This document shows positions 8,072 to 16,428 of a stretch of DNA of 64,000 bases, one piece after another. The stretch is from a virus. The notes under the pieces are model-generated. The model did not search any database. It was not told the origin of the DNA and saw nothing but the letters and a program-made list of their open reading frames with translations. Position 1 is the first letter of the stretch. Every line of letters begins with the position of its first letter. The stretch lies in the IMG/VR virus record IMGVR_UViG_3300046648_000213, positions 1-64,000 of that record; one strand, 5' to 3'. A program made the position numbers and the translations under genes.

Positions 8072-8512
8072 TCAGTTGTCGATCTGGATCGACAGTGCGG
8101 CAGCAGGGAACGACGGCGCAGGGTCGCCGTTGTTCACGGTCTTCGCGTTCGTGAGCGCGCCGTAGAACAGCAGGTTGCCGCCGGTCTGCGCGTCGAGGAT
8201 GCCCCACGCGACGATGGACCCCCAATTGGCGGTCGGCGTCGGAAAGGTCACCGCGCCGTTGTTCGACGTGGTGCCGCTCGACCCGCTCGATGCGGCGGTC
8301 GTGCCCGCGCCTTGCGTGCCTGCCCAATTGGCAAGTGCTCCCGCCACCGCGACGCGCGCGTATGCGCCGCCCGACACTTCCGTGCCGCCGCCGGCGTCGG
8401 CCGGCGAAGCGGTGTAGAGCGCGACATAGACGTTCGACGGAGGCGTGTACGCTTGCCCGCGCAGCACGCAGTCGACCAGCTTGTTCTCGAGGTAGTCCGA
8501 CATTGCGGCCAT
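8072..8512 (-). CDS. Phage tail-fibre-like structural protein
   Basis: A 146-residue protein. It begins with an L-E-N-K-L-V-D helix, then Y-V-A-L-Y-T-A-S-P-A-D-A-G-G-G-T-E-V-S-G-G. Near the C-terminus it has N-L-L-F-Y-G-A-L-T and N-N-G-D-x-A-P-S-F. This is a recurrent small structural protein of tail-fibre loci in proteobacterial phages. ATG at 8512 has a perfect AAGGAGG seven bases upstream. Its exact place in the particle is not known. Confidence 0.75.
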   Translation of the reverse strand: MAAMSDYLENKLVDCVLRGQAYTPPSNVYVALYTASPADAGGGTEVSGGAYARVAVAGALANWAGTQGAGTTAASSGSSGTTSNNGAVTFPTPTANWGSIVAWGILDAQTGGNLLFYGALTNAKTVNNGDPAPSFPAAALSIQIDN

Positions 8513-8523
8513 GATCTACCTCC

Positions 8524-8958
8524 TTACCAGCGCAGAATGCCGGAGGCATTCCACTGCAGGTCGACTTCACCGCCGTTCGTCACGAGGTCTGCCGGATCGA
8601 GATAGGCGATCAGCAGGCTGTCGTTGTCGGAGGTCTTCTCCTGAATCAGGACGACCGCGGCGATCGTGCCCGCGTTGATGCCAGGCCACGCGAGGTTGTT
8701 CGCGGTGAAGACGGCCTTGTGGTTCGTGCTGTCGACGCTCACCGACTTGCCGGAGAGCGTCTGACGGCCTGACTGGTTGAAGCCGGCCACGTAGCCGGTG
8801 CCCGACAGTTCGGCCGCGTTCGCCGCCGACACGAACTGATCGCTCGCGGAGGGCGAGTAGCTCGGGCTGACCAGCATGGCCTTGATGGTTGAGCTCGTGA
8901 GGGACAAGTTGCCTTGCAGCAGCTGTGCCTTCGCGTTGTCGTAAAGCAGCGATGCCAT
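8524..8958 (-). CDS. Phage structural protein in the tail-fibre cluster
   Basis: A 144-residue beta-rich protein beginning M-A-S-L-L-Y-D-N-A-K and ending in an L-Q-W-N-A-S-G-I-L-R-W segment. The pattern is shared with small tail-associated phage proteins that often neighbour the 8072-8512 type. A strong AAGGAG precedes the ATG. Probably a virion component; no enzymatic motif is visible. Confidence 0.65.
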   Translation of the reverse strand: MASLLYDNAKAQLLQGNLSLTSSTIKAMLVSPSYSPSASDQFVSAANAAELSGTGYVAGFNQSGRQTLSGKSVSVDSTNHKAVFTANNLAWPGINAGTIAAVVLIQEKTSDNDSLLIAYLDPADLVTNGGEVDLQWNASGILRW

Positions 8959-8964
8959 GAGGAT

Positions 8965-9342
8965 TTACTCCTTCTTCTCGTTTTCTTCGTGGGGGATTTC
9001 AGCGTGGAGCTCGAGCTCGCCGTCCTTGCGCCCGACTTTCAGCGAGATGCCGCGCTCCTTGATGAGCTTGAGGATGCCTTCGGCGCCAGCAATGGACAGC
9101 GCGCATGCGATGCCGCACACCGCTATCGGCGGCAGGTTCGGGAACCACACCAGCAGACCGTAGGCGCTCATGCCAAGGCCGCCGCCGACGACGGCCTTGC
9201 CTACGATCTTCTTCCAAGTGAGGGGGTCATCGGACAGAAGCATCTGTCCGAAGCTGACGGCGACGGCAAGGGCTGCCGGCGCGTAGAAAGGGATATTTTT
9301 CAGCCCCTCGGTGTACTGGCTCGGGTCGTGGTCCGGCGTCAT
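8965..9342 (-). CDS. Holin (LydA/superfamily III-like)
   Basis: A 125-residue membrane protein. Hydrophobic segments lie near residues 20-35, 46-65 and 69-88, followed by a charged C-terminal tail ending E-E-N-E-K-K-E. The pattern G-G-G-L-G-M-S-A-Y-G then A-G-A-E-G-I-L-K-L-I-K resembles LydA-like holins. It is separated from the endolysin by four tail genes, which is unusual. The start is ATG 9342, preceded by GGAGGG, and that ribosome-binding site lies in the arm of a hairpin (9350-9378), suggesting translational control of lysis timing. Confidence 0.65.
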   Translation of the reverse strand: MTPDHDPSQYTEGLKNIPFYAPAALAVAVSFGQMLLSDDPLTWKKIVGKAVVGGGLGMSAYGLLVWFPNLPPIAVCGIACALSIAGAEGILKLIKERGISLKVGRKDGELELHAEIPHEENEKKE

Positions 9343-9349
9343 TAGCACC

Positions 9350-9378
9350 CTCCGGGGCGTCTTTTTGTTTCCCCGGAG
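9350..9378 (-). promoter_or_regulatory. Hairpin that would sequester the holin ribosome-binding site
   Basis: On the leftward transcript the arms CTCCGGGG and CCCCGGAG pair perfectly over 8 bp around a 13-base A-rich loop. The GGAGG of the holin ribosome-binding site is part of the second arm. Folding would block translation initiation, and ribosomes arriving from the upstream fibre gene could open it. Confidence 0.55.
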
Positions 9379-9407
9379 TTTACAGGAACCCGATCTCATG
9401 AACCACA

Positions 9408-10841
9408 TCAGATCGGCATTAACGCCTCGCACGCGACACCGTATAGGCGCACAGTTACCGACTGCGCCAGCGCACAATTTCCGACCCCTGCGTACGAATA
9501 AAGCGGCGTGGCGGCCGGCGGCAGGTCCACGTTCACCATCTGGTTGTCGAAGATCAGCGCGCCGCTGTTCAGGTCCTTCAGCGTGACGTACGCCTGCGTC
9601 GCGCCGGGAGCCATCGTGATCTTCACGCGGTACGTCGTCACCGTGTTGAGTGCGCCGCTGCCGCCCGCAATCGTGCCGCTCGCCGTGCCGTTGCCGACGA
9701 TGATCTGCAGCGGATCGGTCGCCGCGTTCGACGCGTTCCAACCCACGCCGATGCCGATGTCCGTTGCCGCGAAGCTGCCGTAGGTCTGCGAGCGGCTCGC
9801 GCTCACGCCAAAGAAGCCGCAGCCGCCGGCCACGAAATCGAAGCCGAACAGCGCCTCGAATACGAAGCCGCCGAGCGCGCCGGTGCCGTGCTTCACGACC
9901 GGCTTAGCCGACGTGTTGCCGGCCGCCGAGTAGGTCGTCGCCGCGCTCACGAACTGGCTGTACGGGTAGTTCGACTTGAAGTCGGTGCCGCTGGCCGCGA
10001 TGTCCGTGTAGGTCGCCGTGCCGATCGTGTGGTAATCGTTGATCGACGAGCCCGCGTTGGAGTTCGAGTCGACGTACCAGCGGTAGCCGGCGAAGATGCG
10101 GTTGCGCTGGAGGTTCTTCCACTTGCCGCCAGAATAGACGAGCTCGTCGCCTTCCTTCGGCGTCGCGATGGTGGCATCAGTGAGTCCGGCAAGGGTTGAC
10201 GAGCCGCCGTTTCCGCCTGCCCCCGGCGTCGACGGAACCCACTTCCCGCCCTGCGAGGTCAGCACCTGCCCATCGGCCGCGCCAGCTGCTGCAACGTCGC
10301 CAAGGTCCTCGAGGTTCTTCGGCACTGCCGGAACGTCGGTCAGGTCCTTGTAGGAGCCGCTGACCGCGATCTGCTTCAGCTGCGTGTATGCCTGATAGGC
10401 TGCCGCCGGCATGAAGCCTGACGTGGTGGACGTCGCGTCGGGGTGAGCTTGGTTGCCGGCCGCGCCGACGTGACTCGCCGGGGCCGCGCCGAGCGCAGCA
10501 AGCGATAAGTCGGGGCGGCCGGTCAGGTCGCTATAGACGTTCGTCGTCGCGGCCTTCCCCAATCCCGTGATGGTGTTGGCGCTCTGCGTGCCGGTATGCG
10601 TCGCCCGGTCGCGCAGCGACGCGTCGGACGAGTTCGCCGTCGCGGCGTTCGCTATGCCGTCCAGCTTCTGCTTGTCGGTCATGCTCATCAGACCGGCAAC
10701 GGTCTCCGTCGCGTTTCCGATCCAGTTCTTTATCATCGCGATCGTCGCGCGGTAGTTCACTCCGCCCTTAGCGACAGGGAACGATTCGTTCCCATCCATC
10801 CCGTTCAGCAGGTCGAGTTCTGATATTTTTTTGCCCGCCAT
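9408..10841 (-). CDS. Tail fibre protein
   Basis: A 477-residue protein. The N-terminus M-A-G-K-K-I-S-E-L-D is typical of phage tail fibres. Trimeric-fibre repeats follow (V-A-G-L-M-S-M-T-D-K-Q-K-L-D-G-I, T-H-T-G-T-Q, Y-S-D-L-T-G-R-P), then Gly/Ser-rich linkers. The C-terminal 220 residues are an all-beta domain rich in Thr, Gly and Phe that is the likely receptor-binding or lectin head. ATG 10841 has GAGAGG upstream. The gene lies between the 993-residue tail enzyme and the holin. Confidence 0.85.
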   Translation of the reverse strand: MAGKKISELDLLNGMDGNESFPVAKGGVNYRATIAMIKNWIGNATETVAGLMSMTDKQKLDGIANAATANSSDASLRDRATHTGTQSANTITGLGKAATTNVYSDLTGRPDLSLAALGAAPASHVGAAGNQAHPDATSTTSGFMPAAAYQAYTQLKQIAVSGSYKDLTDVPAVPKNLEDLGDVAAAGAADGQVLTSQGGKWVPSTPGAGGNGGSSTLAGLTDATIATPKEGDELVYSGGKWKNLQRNRIFAGYRWYVDSNSNAGSSINDYHTIGTATYTDIAASGTDFKSNYPYSQFVSAATTYSAAGNTSAKPVVKHGTGALGGFVFEALFGFDFVAGGCGFFGVSASRSQTYGSFAATDIGIGVGWNASNAATDPLQIIVGNGTASGTIAGGSGALNTVTTYRVKITMAPGATQAYVTLKDLNSGALIFDNQMVNVDLPPAATPLYSYAGVGNCALAQSVTVRLYGVACEALMPI

Positions 10842-10865
10842 ACGCCTCTCCGATTTATTTTTGTT

Positions 10866-13847
10866 TTAGTACTCGGTCAAGATGAACTTCGTCGCGTCCG
10901 CTTCAAGGTCGATCTCGTAGTCGTCCTCTTGAGTGATCGGAACCAGCGCGTTGGTCGTCATGGGCGCATTGTAGAGGAGGTCCGTACCGTCCTCCAGCAG
11001 CACCTCATCACCGTTCTCCGCCTCGACGAAGTACAGGTCCACCGGCGTCTGCGCCGCGCCGAGCAGCTTCCAGTTGCGATACCCGATGTACAGGCCGAAC
11101 GCGCGAATGATCTCCCCGGCCCAAAAGCCGTAGAACATGTTGCCGCCGACCCACGGCGAGAAGCTGCCGCTCATGTGCGCGTCTTCATCGTACGCGCGCA
11201 CGTAGGTGCGCTCGAACTCGATCATGCAGCCTTCGATGATCGTTTCGCAGTCGGCCTGCCGCGAGCAGCCGTTCATCGCCACCAGCACCGCCCCGCCCAA
11301 CCAGTGCGCCGTCATGTGCCCTGTGTCGTCCGGATTCGACTTCTCGGGGTCCGGGTCCCAACCGTCGTTATAGGGCACGCCGGTCGAAGGGAACACCGTC
11401 GGCGTGTAGTTGTCATGCGTGCGCATGAAGTCCGCGATATAGGCGATGTAATTCTCGACCACCGTCCGCAGCTTGGCCGGCACCGGCTGACCGGCTGTGA
11501 CAAGTGCTTCCCACAGCCTGCAGGCCGAATAGAACGCGCGCGAGAAGTAGCCGCCCCACGGCTCCTGCGTGCCGTACTCGACGTCGACGAACGTGTCGGC
11601 CTTGCCATACTGCACGTTGTCGTAGCGCGGCCACACGTACACCGGCGACATCGGCCCGACGATTCCATGCGCTGCCGTATAGGCTTGCTGCGCATCGTAG
11701 AAATAGTCGATGACGTTGTTCATGTAGTCGGTGTAGCCACCCATCTGCCACACGATCGGAATCTGGTATCCGGTGTACGGCGTGCTGCGCCAGTACTCCC
11801 GCAGGCCCTTCTTGCGCGAGTAGTTCGTGTCGAACGGGACAAGTCCCGGCGAGTAGCGCGGGATCAGCGGTTGCGTGTTCATCACCTCAATGTCGCCGAT
11901 GTAGGCAGCGAACGCCTCGTGCACCTGCGTAACCATCTTGAAGTGCGACATGAAGCGCGTGCCGCTGTACATCGGCGGCACGTCGTTGAAGCAGTAGAAC
12001 TCGCCCCAACACGGCGCGCTCGATCCGGACGGCGAACCGACCGTGATCTGCGTCAGCGCGTTGTGCACCGCCGGCGCCGAGGGCCGCGTTCCGGTGTTCG
12101 TCTGATACGTCGACAGCGTGAACATGCTCCAGTCGAGCGGGCACGTGTACCAGTCGGTGACGAAGGGCAGGGTGTATTCCCACGACCAACCGTTCGCGTC
12201 CTTAATGGACACTGCCAGCGGACCGGGGATGCCCTGCTGCTGCCGGTACGTGATCGACTTGAGCGGGCGCGTCGTCGGCGTCGAGCTCCAGAAGCCGAGC
12301 ACGCATCCAGACGAGCCGTCAGGAATATAGACCGTGCCGGTGAAGTCGTTCCGGTTGGGGTCGCCGAAGAGCCCCCATTGCAGGTTGACGGCCGACGACA
12401 CGGCGTTGCCGTAGGGCACGAACGACTTGCCGTCGAGCATCACATACTCGGTTCCGGAAGCGTCGGCGTCCATGATGAAGTTGCGCAGGGCAAGAGTCTG
12501 CTCGATCACTCCCTTGGCCGTCGTCGTCCACCACGGCACCGGCGTGCGCCATACGGTCTTAGGCGCGTCGAAGTCGATCGTGTCCCCGGTCGTGATGAAG
12601 ACGTTGATGTGCGCTTCGTTATCTAGCCCGGTCGAGAACCACCAGTCGCCGCGGATATAGGACCACTCGTTCACCTTGTTGATGAGCGCACTCTGCTCGA
12701 TCGCCACCTGCGAATCATCTTCGTCGAAGAGCTCTTCGGTCTTCGATATGTAGATGTAGCCGTTCGGCGCGCGCGTGATGCTCGCCTGCGCGTTGTGGCA
12801 GTAGTTCCAACCGAACGAGATGCCTTCTGTGTACGGCGTCTGCGCATCCTTCGTGTAGCGGAACAGCAGCGTCTGCTCGCCGAGATTCACCGCGTTCACG
12901 AGCGTGAACATCGAGCTCTCATGCGCGCGCAGATACTTCACGTCCTTCGTGATGTCGAAAAGCATCCAGGCGACTTCACAGAACCACTGCTCCGCGTCTT
13001 CCGCGTTACCGTACTCGGCCGGATCGACGTGCTGCCACATCGGCCAACCTTCGAACGGCTGATTGCGCCCGATGCTGAAACCGCTGCGCGTGCCGAACGC
13101 GATGTTGAGCGTGCCGTTGAAGGTGTCGTATGGCGCGGCGAGCTTGATCGTGCCGATCGGCGTGCCGGCCGCGACCGGCGTGTCGAGCGTGTCGCCGTCG
13201 AGCGTCATGTACTGGTTGCCGTCGAACACGAACCACTCGACCGGATAAATCTTCCCGGAGGGCGTGCCGGTCACCGAGTTCCAGTTCATCTCCCCTTCGT
13301 ACACGTTCCAGATACGCGCGAGCTTCTCGCCGTAGTACGGATAGCCACGCGGCACATATCCGTAACCGTTCACGAACTGCACCGGGAAGTCCCACATGCC
13401 GGACTGCGACGGCGAGCCGTAGTTCACCGGCCCGATCGTCTCGAAGGGCTGCTTGCCGTTGACTGCCCAATGGCAGTGCCATTCCTGCGGTGTCGGCGGG
13501 ATCGGCAAGTTGGGGTAGAAGACGCTGAGGTACGCGTCGAAGTACAGCTTCGCCTTGTCGAGGAAGTACGTGTCGCCGGTCGCCTTATACGCGTAGACGT
13601 ACCCGAGAATCAGGAGCGACTGCCCCTCCGTCGTCGCAGTGCCGTTCGGCATGTAGCCCGACAGCGCGATTTCGAAGTGCATGTTGTTGAGGATGATGTT
13701 TCGGGTGTTCATGCAGAACACCCCGGTCCCATCGCTCGCCGCGTCGCCGATGTGCCGCTGGATGAAGTTGTCCAGGCCCCTAAGCATACTCAGCGCGTTC
13801 TCGGCGCGAGTGTCGAACCCCATTGAGCGAACAGGCGTGATTTCCAT
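10866..13847 (-). CDS. Large tail-associated protein, possible polysaccharide depolymerase
   Basis: A 993-residue protein, rich in Trp, Tyr, Asp and Gly, with helical stretches at the start (N-A-L-S-M-L-R-G-L-D-N-F-I) and end. A beta-rich central part follows, then a helical half containing Y-I-A-Y-I-A-D-F-M-R and A-H-W-L-G-G-A. Alternating helices with conserved aromatic-acidic clusters suggest an (alpha/alpha) toroid carbohydrate enzyme. Its place within tail-fibre genes fits a capsule- or LPS-degrading enzyme. I cannot assign a glycosidase or lyase family or catalytic residues by eye. Start ATG 13847 is coupled to the stop of the preceding gene (TAAGCTATG). Confidence 0.6.
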   Translation of the reverse strand: MEITPVRSMGFDTRAENALSMLRGLDNFIQRHIGDAASDGTGVFCMNTRNIILNNMHFEIALSGYMPNGTATTEGQSLLILGYVYAYKATGDTYFLDKAKLYFDAYLSVFYPNLPIPPTPQEWHCHWAVNGKQPFETIGPVNYGSPSQSGMWDFPVQFVNGYGYVPRGYPYYGEKLARIWNVYEGEMNWNSVTGTPSGKIYPVEWFVFDGNQYMTLDGDTLDTPVAAGTPIGTIKLAAPYDTFNGTLNIAFGTRSGFSIGRNQPFEGWPMWQHVDPAEYGNAEDAEQWFCEVAWMLFDITKDVKYLRAHESSMFTLVNAVNLGEQTLLFRYTKDAQTPYTEGISFGWNYCHNAQASITRAPNGYIYISKTEELFDEDDSQVAIEQSALINKVNEWSYIRGDWWFSTGLDNEAHINVFITTGDTIDFDAPKTVWRTPVPWWTTTAKGVIEQTLALRNFIMDADASGTEYVMLDGKSFVPYGNAVSSAVNLQWGLFGDPNRNDFTGTVYIPDGSSGCVLGFWSSTPTTRPLKSITYRQQQGIPGPLAVSIKDANGWSWEYTLPFVTDWYTCPLDWSMFTLSTYQTNTGTRPSAPAVHNALTQITVGSPSGSSAPCWGEFYCFNDVPPMYSGTRFMSHFKMVTQVHEAFAAYIGDIEVMNTQPLIPRYSPGLVPFDTNYSRKKGLREYWRSTPYTGYQIPIVWQMGGYTDYMNNVIDYFYDAQQAYTAAHGIVGPMSPVYVWPRYDNVQYGKADTFVDVEYGTQEPWGGYFSRAFYSACRLWEALVTAGQPVPAKLRTVVENYIAYIADFMRTHDNYTPTVFPSTGVPYNDGWDPDPEKSNPDDTGHMTAHWLGGAVLVAMNGCSRQADCETIIEGCMIEFERTYVRAYDEDAHMSGSFSPWVGGNMFYGFWAGEIIRAFGLYIGYRNWKLLGAAQTPVDLYFVEAENGDEVLLEDGTDLLYNAPMTTNALVPITQEDDYEIDLEADATKFILTEY

Positions 13848-13850
13848 AGC

Positions 13851-14669
13851 TTAGGCCGGTATCTGAGAGCCGACGAAGAAACCGATCCACGTCGATCCGT
13901 TGTCGTCGGACATGAAGTCGATTCGATCCTTCACGCCAATCTGCGTTGACAGCATCGGCGCGCGCGACTGGTTCCACTTCACGTTCGTCGGCCACGGGGA
14001 GATCGTGTTCGATCCGGTCGTCTGCTCGAGGATGACAGAGAAGTGCTGGACGACGTTGGCCTTCGTCGTCGGATTCTTGAACACGATCTCGCAACTCGTC
14101 TGGTTCAGCTTCAGATGGAAGTGCGAGCCGGCATTCAGGTCGAGCGACTGCCAGTAGCCGGGATTGTCGTATTCGACTTTCGTCCGTAGGCCCGTATCGA
14201 TCGACGTGTCCGCCGCGGTGCTTGTGGGCTGCGTGCCTGCAGCCTTGTCGATCAGCGCAGGGCAGGGGATGAGCATCGTGTCACCGGCAAGTGTTGTCAC
14301 CGGGTAGTGACCGTCGCCGTTCGGCCCGCCGGTCGCGCTGCCCGACAGCCACGCGACCATCTGGTCCTCGCGATCGCGCTGCCGTTGAAGCAGGTCCGCG
14401 ACCTGCGATGCAAGGTCCGCCGCCGGCGTGTTCGTGAAATTCTGTACAACCGCGTACGCGCCGGCCGTGACGTTCAGGCCGGTGTAGGCGTCGTGCAGGA
14501 CAAGGTGCGTGTCGTCGGTGACGGAGGCGACCTCGTAGAAGTCGTTTTTGTTCGCCGTCAGAAAGAAGATGTCGCCATCCTTGATCTGCGAAGACCACGT
14601 GGTGCCGACACCTGTCACGGTCTTCGAGCCGTTGGTGAGGGCAACGGTGCCCGCGCGATACCAGGCCAT
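13851..14669 (-). CDS. Tail fibre/tail-tip structural protein
   Basis: A 272-residue protein whose first 70 residues (M-A-W-Y-R-A-G-T-V-A-L-T-N-G-S then V-T-G-V-G-T-T-W) form a beta domain commonly found at the N-terminus of phage fibre and spike proteins, where it attaches to the tail. A short helix (L-L-Q-R-Q-R-D-R-E) is followed by a beta-rich C-terminal domain. The ATG overlaps the stop of the 73-residue protein upstream (TAATG). Confidence 0.7.
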   Translation of the reverse strand: MAWYRAGTVALTNGSKTVTGVGTTWSSQIKDGDIFFLTANKNDFYEVASVTDDTHLVLHDAYTGLNVTAGAYAVVQNFTNTPAADLASQVADLLQRQRDREDQMVAWLSGSATGGPNGDGHYPVTTLAGDTMLIPCPALIDKAAGTQPTSTAADTSIDTGLRTKVEYDNPGYWQSLDLNAGSHFHLKLNQTSCEIVFKNPTTKANVVQHFSVILEQTTGSNTISPWPTNVKWNQSRAPMLSTQIGVKDRIDFMSDDNGSTWIGFFVGSQIPA

Positions 14670-14890
14670 TACGCTGACAGCCCGAGTGCGGTCGCGTGTT
14701 CCTGCACGAACGCGTCAACGGCAGACTGCAGGTTCGCGTCCAGCTGCGTGAACTTCCCGGTCAGCGAGAACGTGATCGTGTCGACCGCGCGCTTGAACGG
14801 GCCGGTATCCTGCACGATCGTGATGCTCACCGTCGTCTGGTTGTTGAGGTAGTCGCAGCTGAATGATTTGATCTCGTTCGTGTAGCTCAT
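14669..14890 (-). CDS. Small tail-region protein, unknown
   Basis: A 73-residue protein starting at ATG 14890, preceded by AAGGGGAAA. It begins with a beta-rich segment and ends with a helical L-D-A-N-L-Q-S-A-V-D-A-F-V. Unknown. Tight coupling to both neighbours places it in the tail-fibre operon, perhaps as an adaptor or chaperone of the adjacent fibre. Confidence 0.6.
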   Translation of the reverse strand: MSYTNEIKSFSCDYLNNQTTVSITIVQDTGPFKRAVDTITFSLTGKFTQLDANLQSAVDAFVQEHATALGLSA

Positions 14891-14900
14891 ACGTTTCCCC

Positions 14901-15602
14901 TTATTTGAAGCGCCCAATCCATACCGTTAGGTCTACGTCCCATCTCGTGTGGGCTGTAGGTGGCACGTCATATGGATAGGCTGAGTCGACACTTTGCTGA
15001 AACATCGCGTACAGCGACTGATAGGCCCAATCCGGCTTGTACACGTGCAACGCTCGGTTGGCATAGGGCATGCCCTGATACGAGGCGTTGTAGCCCCATA
15101 CGCCGTAGCCAGTCTCGAGCATCAGCGAGCCCTGAAAGAACTGAGCCGATGACTGCGCGACGCGTGCCCACGGAAGGATGCGTTGCTCCGCTGTCTGCAG
15201 CGTCGTCGACCCTGCGATGAAGAGCTCGCAGCTGTTGTCTCCCGGCGAAGGGGAGTACGTGACGATGTTGCCGAGCGTCGCACCGGTTTGCCCCGAGAAA
15301 ATCACGGCAAGTGCTTCATCGTTGACAACGTAGTTGCCCGCCGTGACGCCCGTTCCCCAGTCGTCGGGGACGACCGAGGCAGCTTGCGACGTACACGCGG
15401 CGCGGCAGATGATGAAGTCGTACTCGTCCGGAAGGTCGCAGACCTTCTGATACTCCTCCGTGTAGTACTTCTCGTAGAAGTCCTTCGATAGGTGCGTCTG
15501 CGACACCTGCAGAATCTGCGGAATATCCCGGTCGGTCGTGAACACGAGCGAGCCGTCGGCATCGGTCACCGTGATTTTGTTATTCGAGGCGGTGAAGGCC
15601 AT
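14901..15602 (-). CDS. Tail-region structural protein, unknown
   Basis: A 233-residue protein rich in Tyr, Ala and Ser, without transmembrane segments or recognisable enzymatic motifs. It begins M-A-F-T-A-S-N-N-K-I-T-V-T-D-A-D-G-S. It lies between tail-tip and fibre genes in the same leftward operon, so a virion role is likely. The Shine-Dalgarno sequence is weak; the upstream AACAATAAAA matches the A-rich leader of other late genes. Confidence 0.6.
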   Translation of the reverse strand: MAFTASNNKITVTDADGSLVFTTDRDIPQILQVSQTHLSKDFYEKYYTEEYQKVCDLPDEYDFIICRAACTSQAASVVPDDWGTGVTAGNYVVNDEALAVIFSGQTGATLGNIVTYSPSPGDNSCELFIAGSTTLQTAEQRILPWARVAQSSAQFFQGSLMLETGYGVWGYNASYQGMPYANRALHVYKPDWAYQSLYAMFQQSVDSAYPYDVPPTAHTRWDVDLTVWIGRFK

Positions 15603-15627
15603 TTTTATTGTTCTGGTTATTTGCGCA

Positions 15628-16428
15628 TCATATCTGGATGCCTATCGGCTGGCTAGGCCACCACGACCCCTCGTACGGACCGGTGTCCGTGACCGTGTTT
15701 GCTCCGTCGCTGTTCGCGTATCGCACGCCTCCATTGCTCAGGTCCATCGTGCGCCCCGGAAGCAGATAGGTGTCGGGCGAGTTGGATCGCGCGAGGTAGC
15801 GCAGCCGGGAGTCGATCTTTCCTTTCGACGCGATGAACAGCGTCGGCTCGATGTGCAGAGACTCCGAGGACGTCGGGTTCGCGCTCCCGAGGTTCAGCTT
15901 GAGCGCCACCACGTCGTTGAGCGTGTACCCCGGAACTATGCCGCCGCCGATGGACAGGTACGTTTCCGTGACGATGATGTTCCCGCCGCTGATGCCGAAG
16001 CCTACCGAGCGGTACGCTCGCGTGGGAATGACGGCTCCGCCCGAGACGGTTTCGCTCGAGCTCAGGTCGCAGAGCAGGAGCGGCCCGGTTACCGGGCGGC
16101 CCTGATACAGGATGATGACCGGTCCGTTCAGGTCACCGAGCACGTTCGCAACGGCGTACGTCCTAACGCCCTGCACGATCTTCGGCTCCGTGAAGACGTA
16201 GGTGCCCTTCTTGCCGTTCTGGAAGACGCGTGTCGTGTAGCCGGCCTGAATCGGAGGCATGTAGACGCCCGCGATGTACGCCTTCTGCACGATGGACAGG
16301 TAGTCAAGGTCCGAGTGGAAGTAAATCTTGTCCATGTGGTCGGCCGGCGAGTCGAACGCGTGGCGCGAGCCGCCTTCCATGATGGCGACTCGCCCGGTCA
16401 CTCCGTCTGCGATCAGGCGCTTTGTCAT
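15628..16428 (-). CDS. Tail-tip associated protein, unknown
   Basis: A 266-residue, beta-rich protein starting at ATG 16428 in an ATGA overlap with the NlpC/P60-like gene. It contains many Gly, Val and Ile and short strands such as I-I-V-T-E-T-Y-L-S-I-G-G-G. No enzymatic motif seen. Coupling to the peptidase gene suggests a shared assembly at the tail tip. Confidence 0.6.
   Translation of the reverse strand: MTKRLIADGVTGRVAIMEGGSRHAFDSPADHMDKIYFHSDLDYLSIVQKAYIAGVYMPPIQAGYTTRVFQNGKKGTYVFTEPKIVQGVRTYAVANVLGDLNGPVIILYQGRPVTGPLLLCDLSSSETVSGGAVIPTRAYRSVGFGISGGNIIVTETYLSIGGGIVPGYTLNDVVALKLNLGSANPTSSESLHIEPTLFIASKGKIDSRLRYLARSNSPDTYLLPGRTMDLSNGGVRYANSDGANTVTDTGPYEGSWWPSQPIGIQI

Noticed and set aside
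10929-12626. 565-residue plus-strand frame opposite the 993-residue tail gene
   Set aside because: Arg/His/Val-rich shadow frame produced by GC3 bias on the opposite strand; the minus-strand gene has a protein-like composition and operon context.
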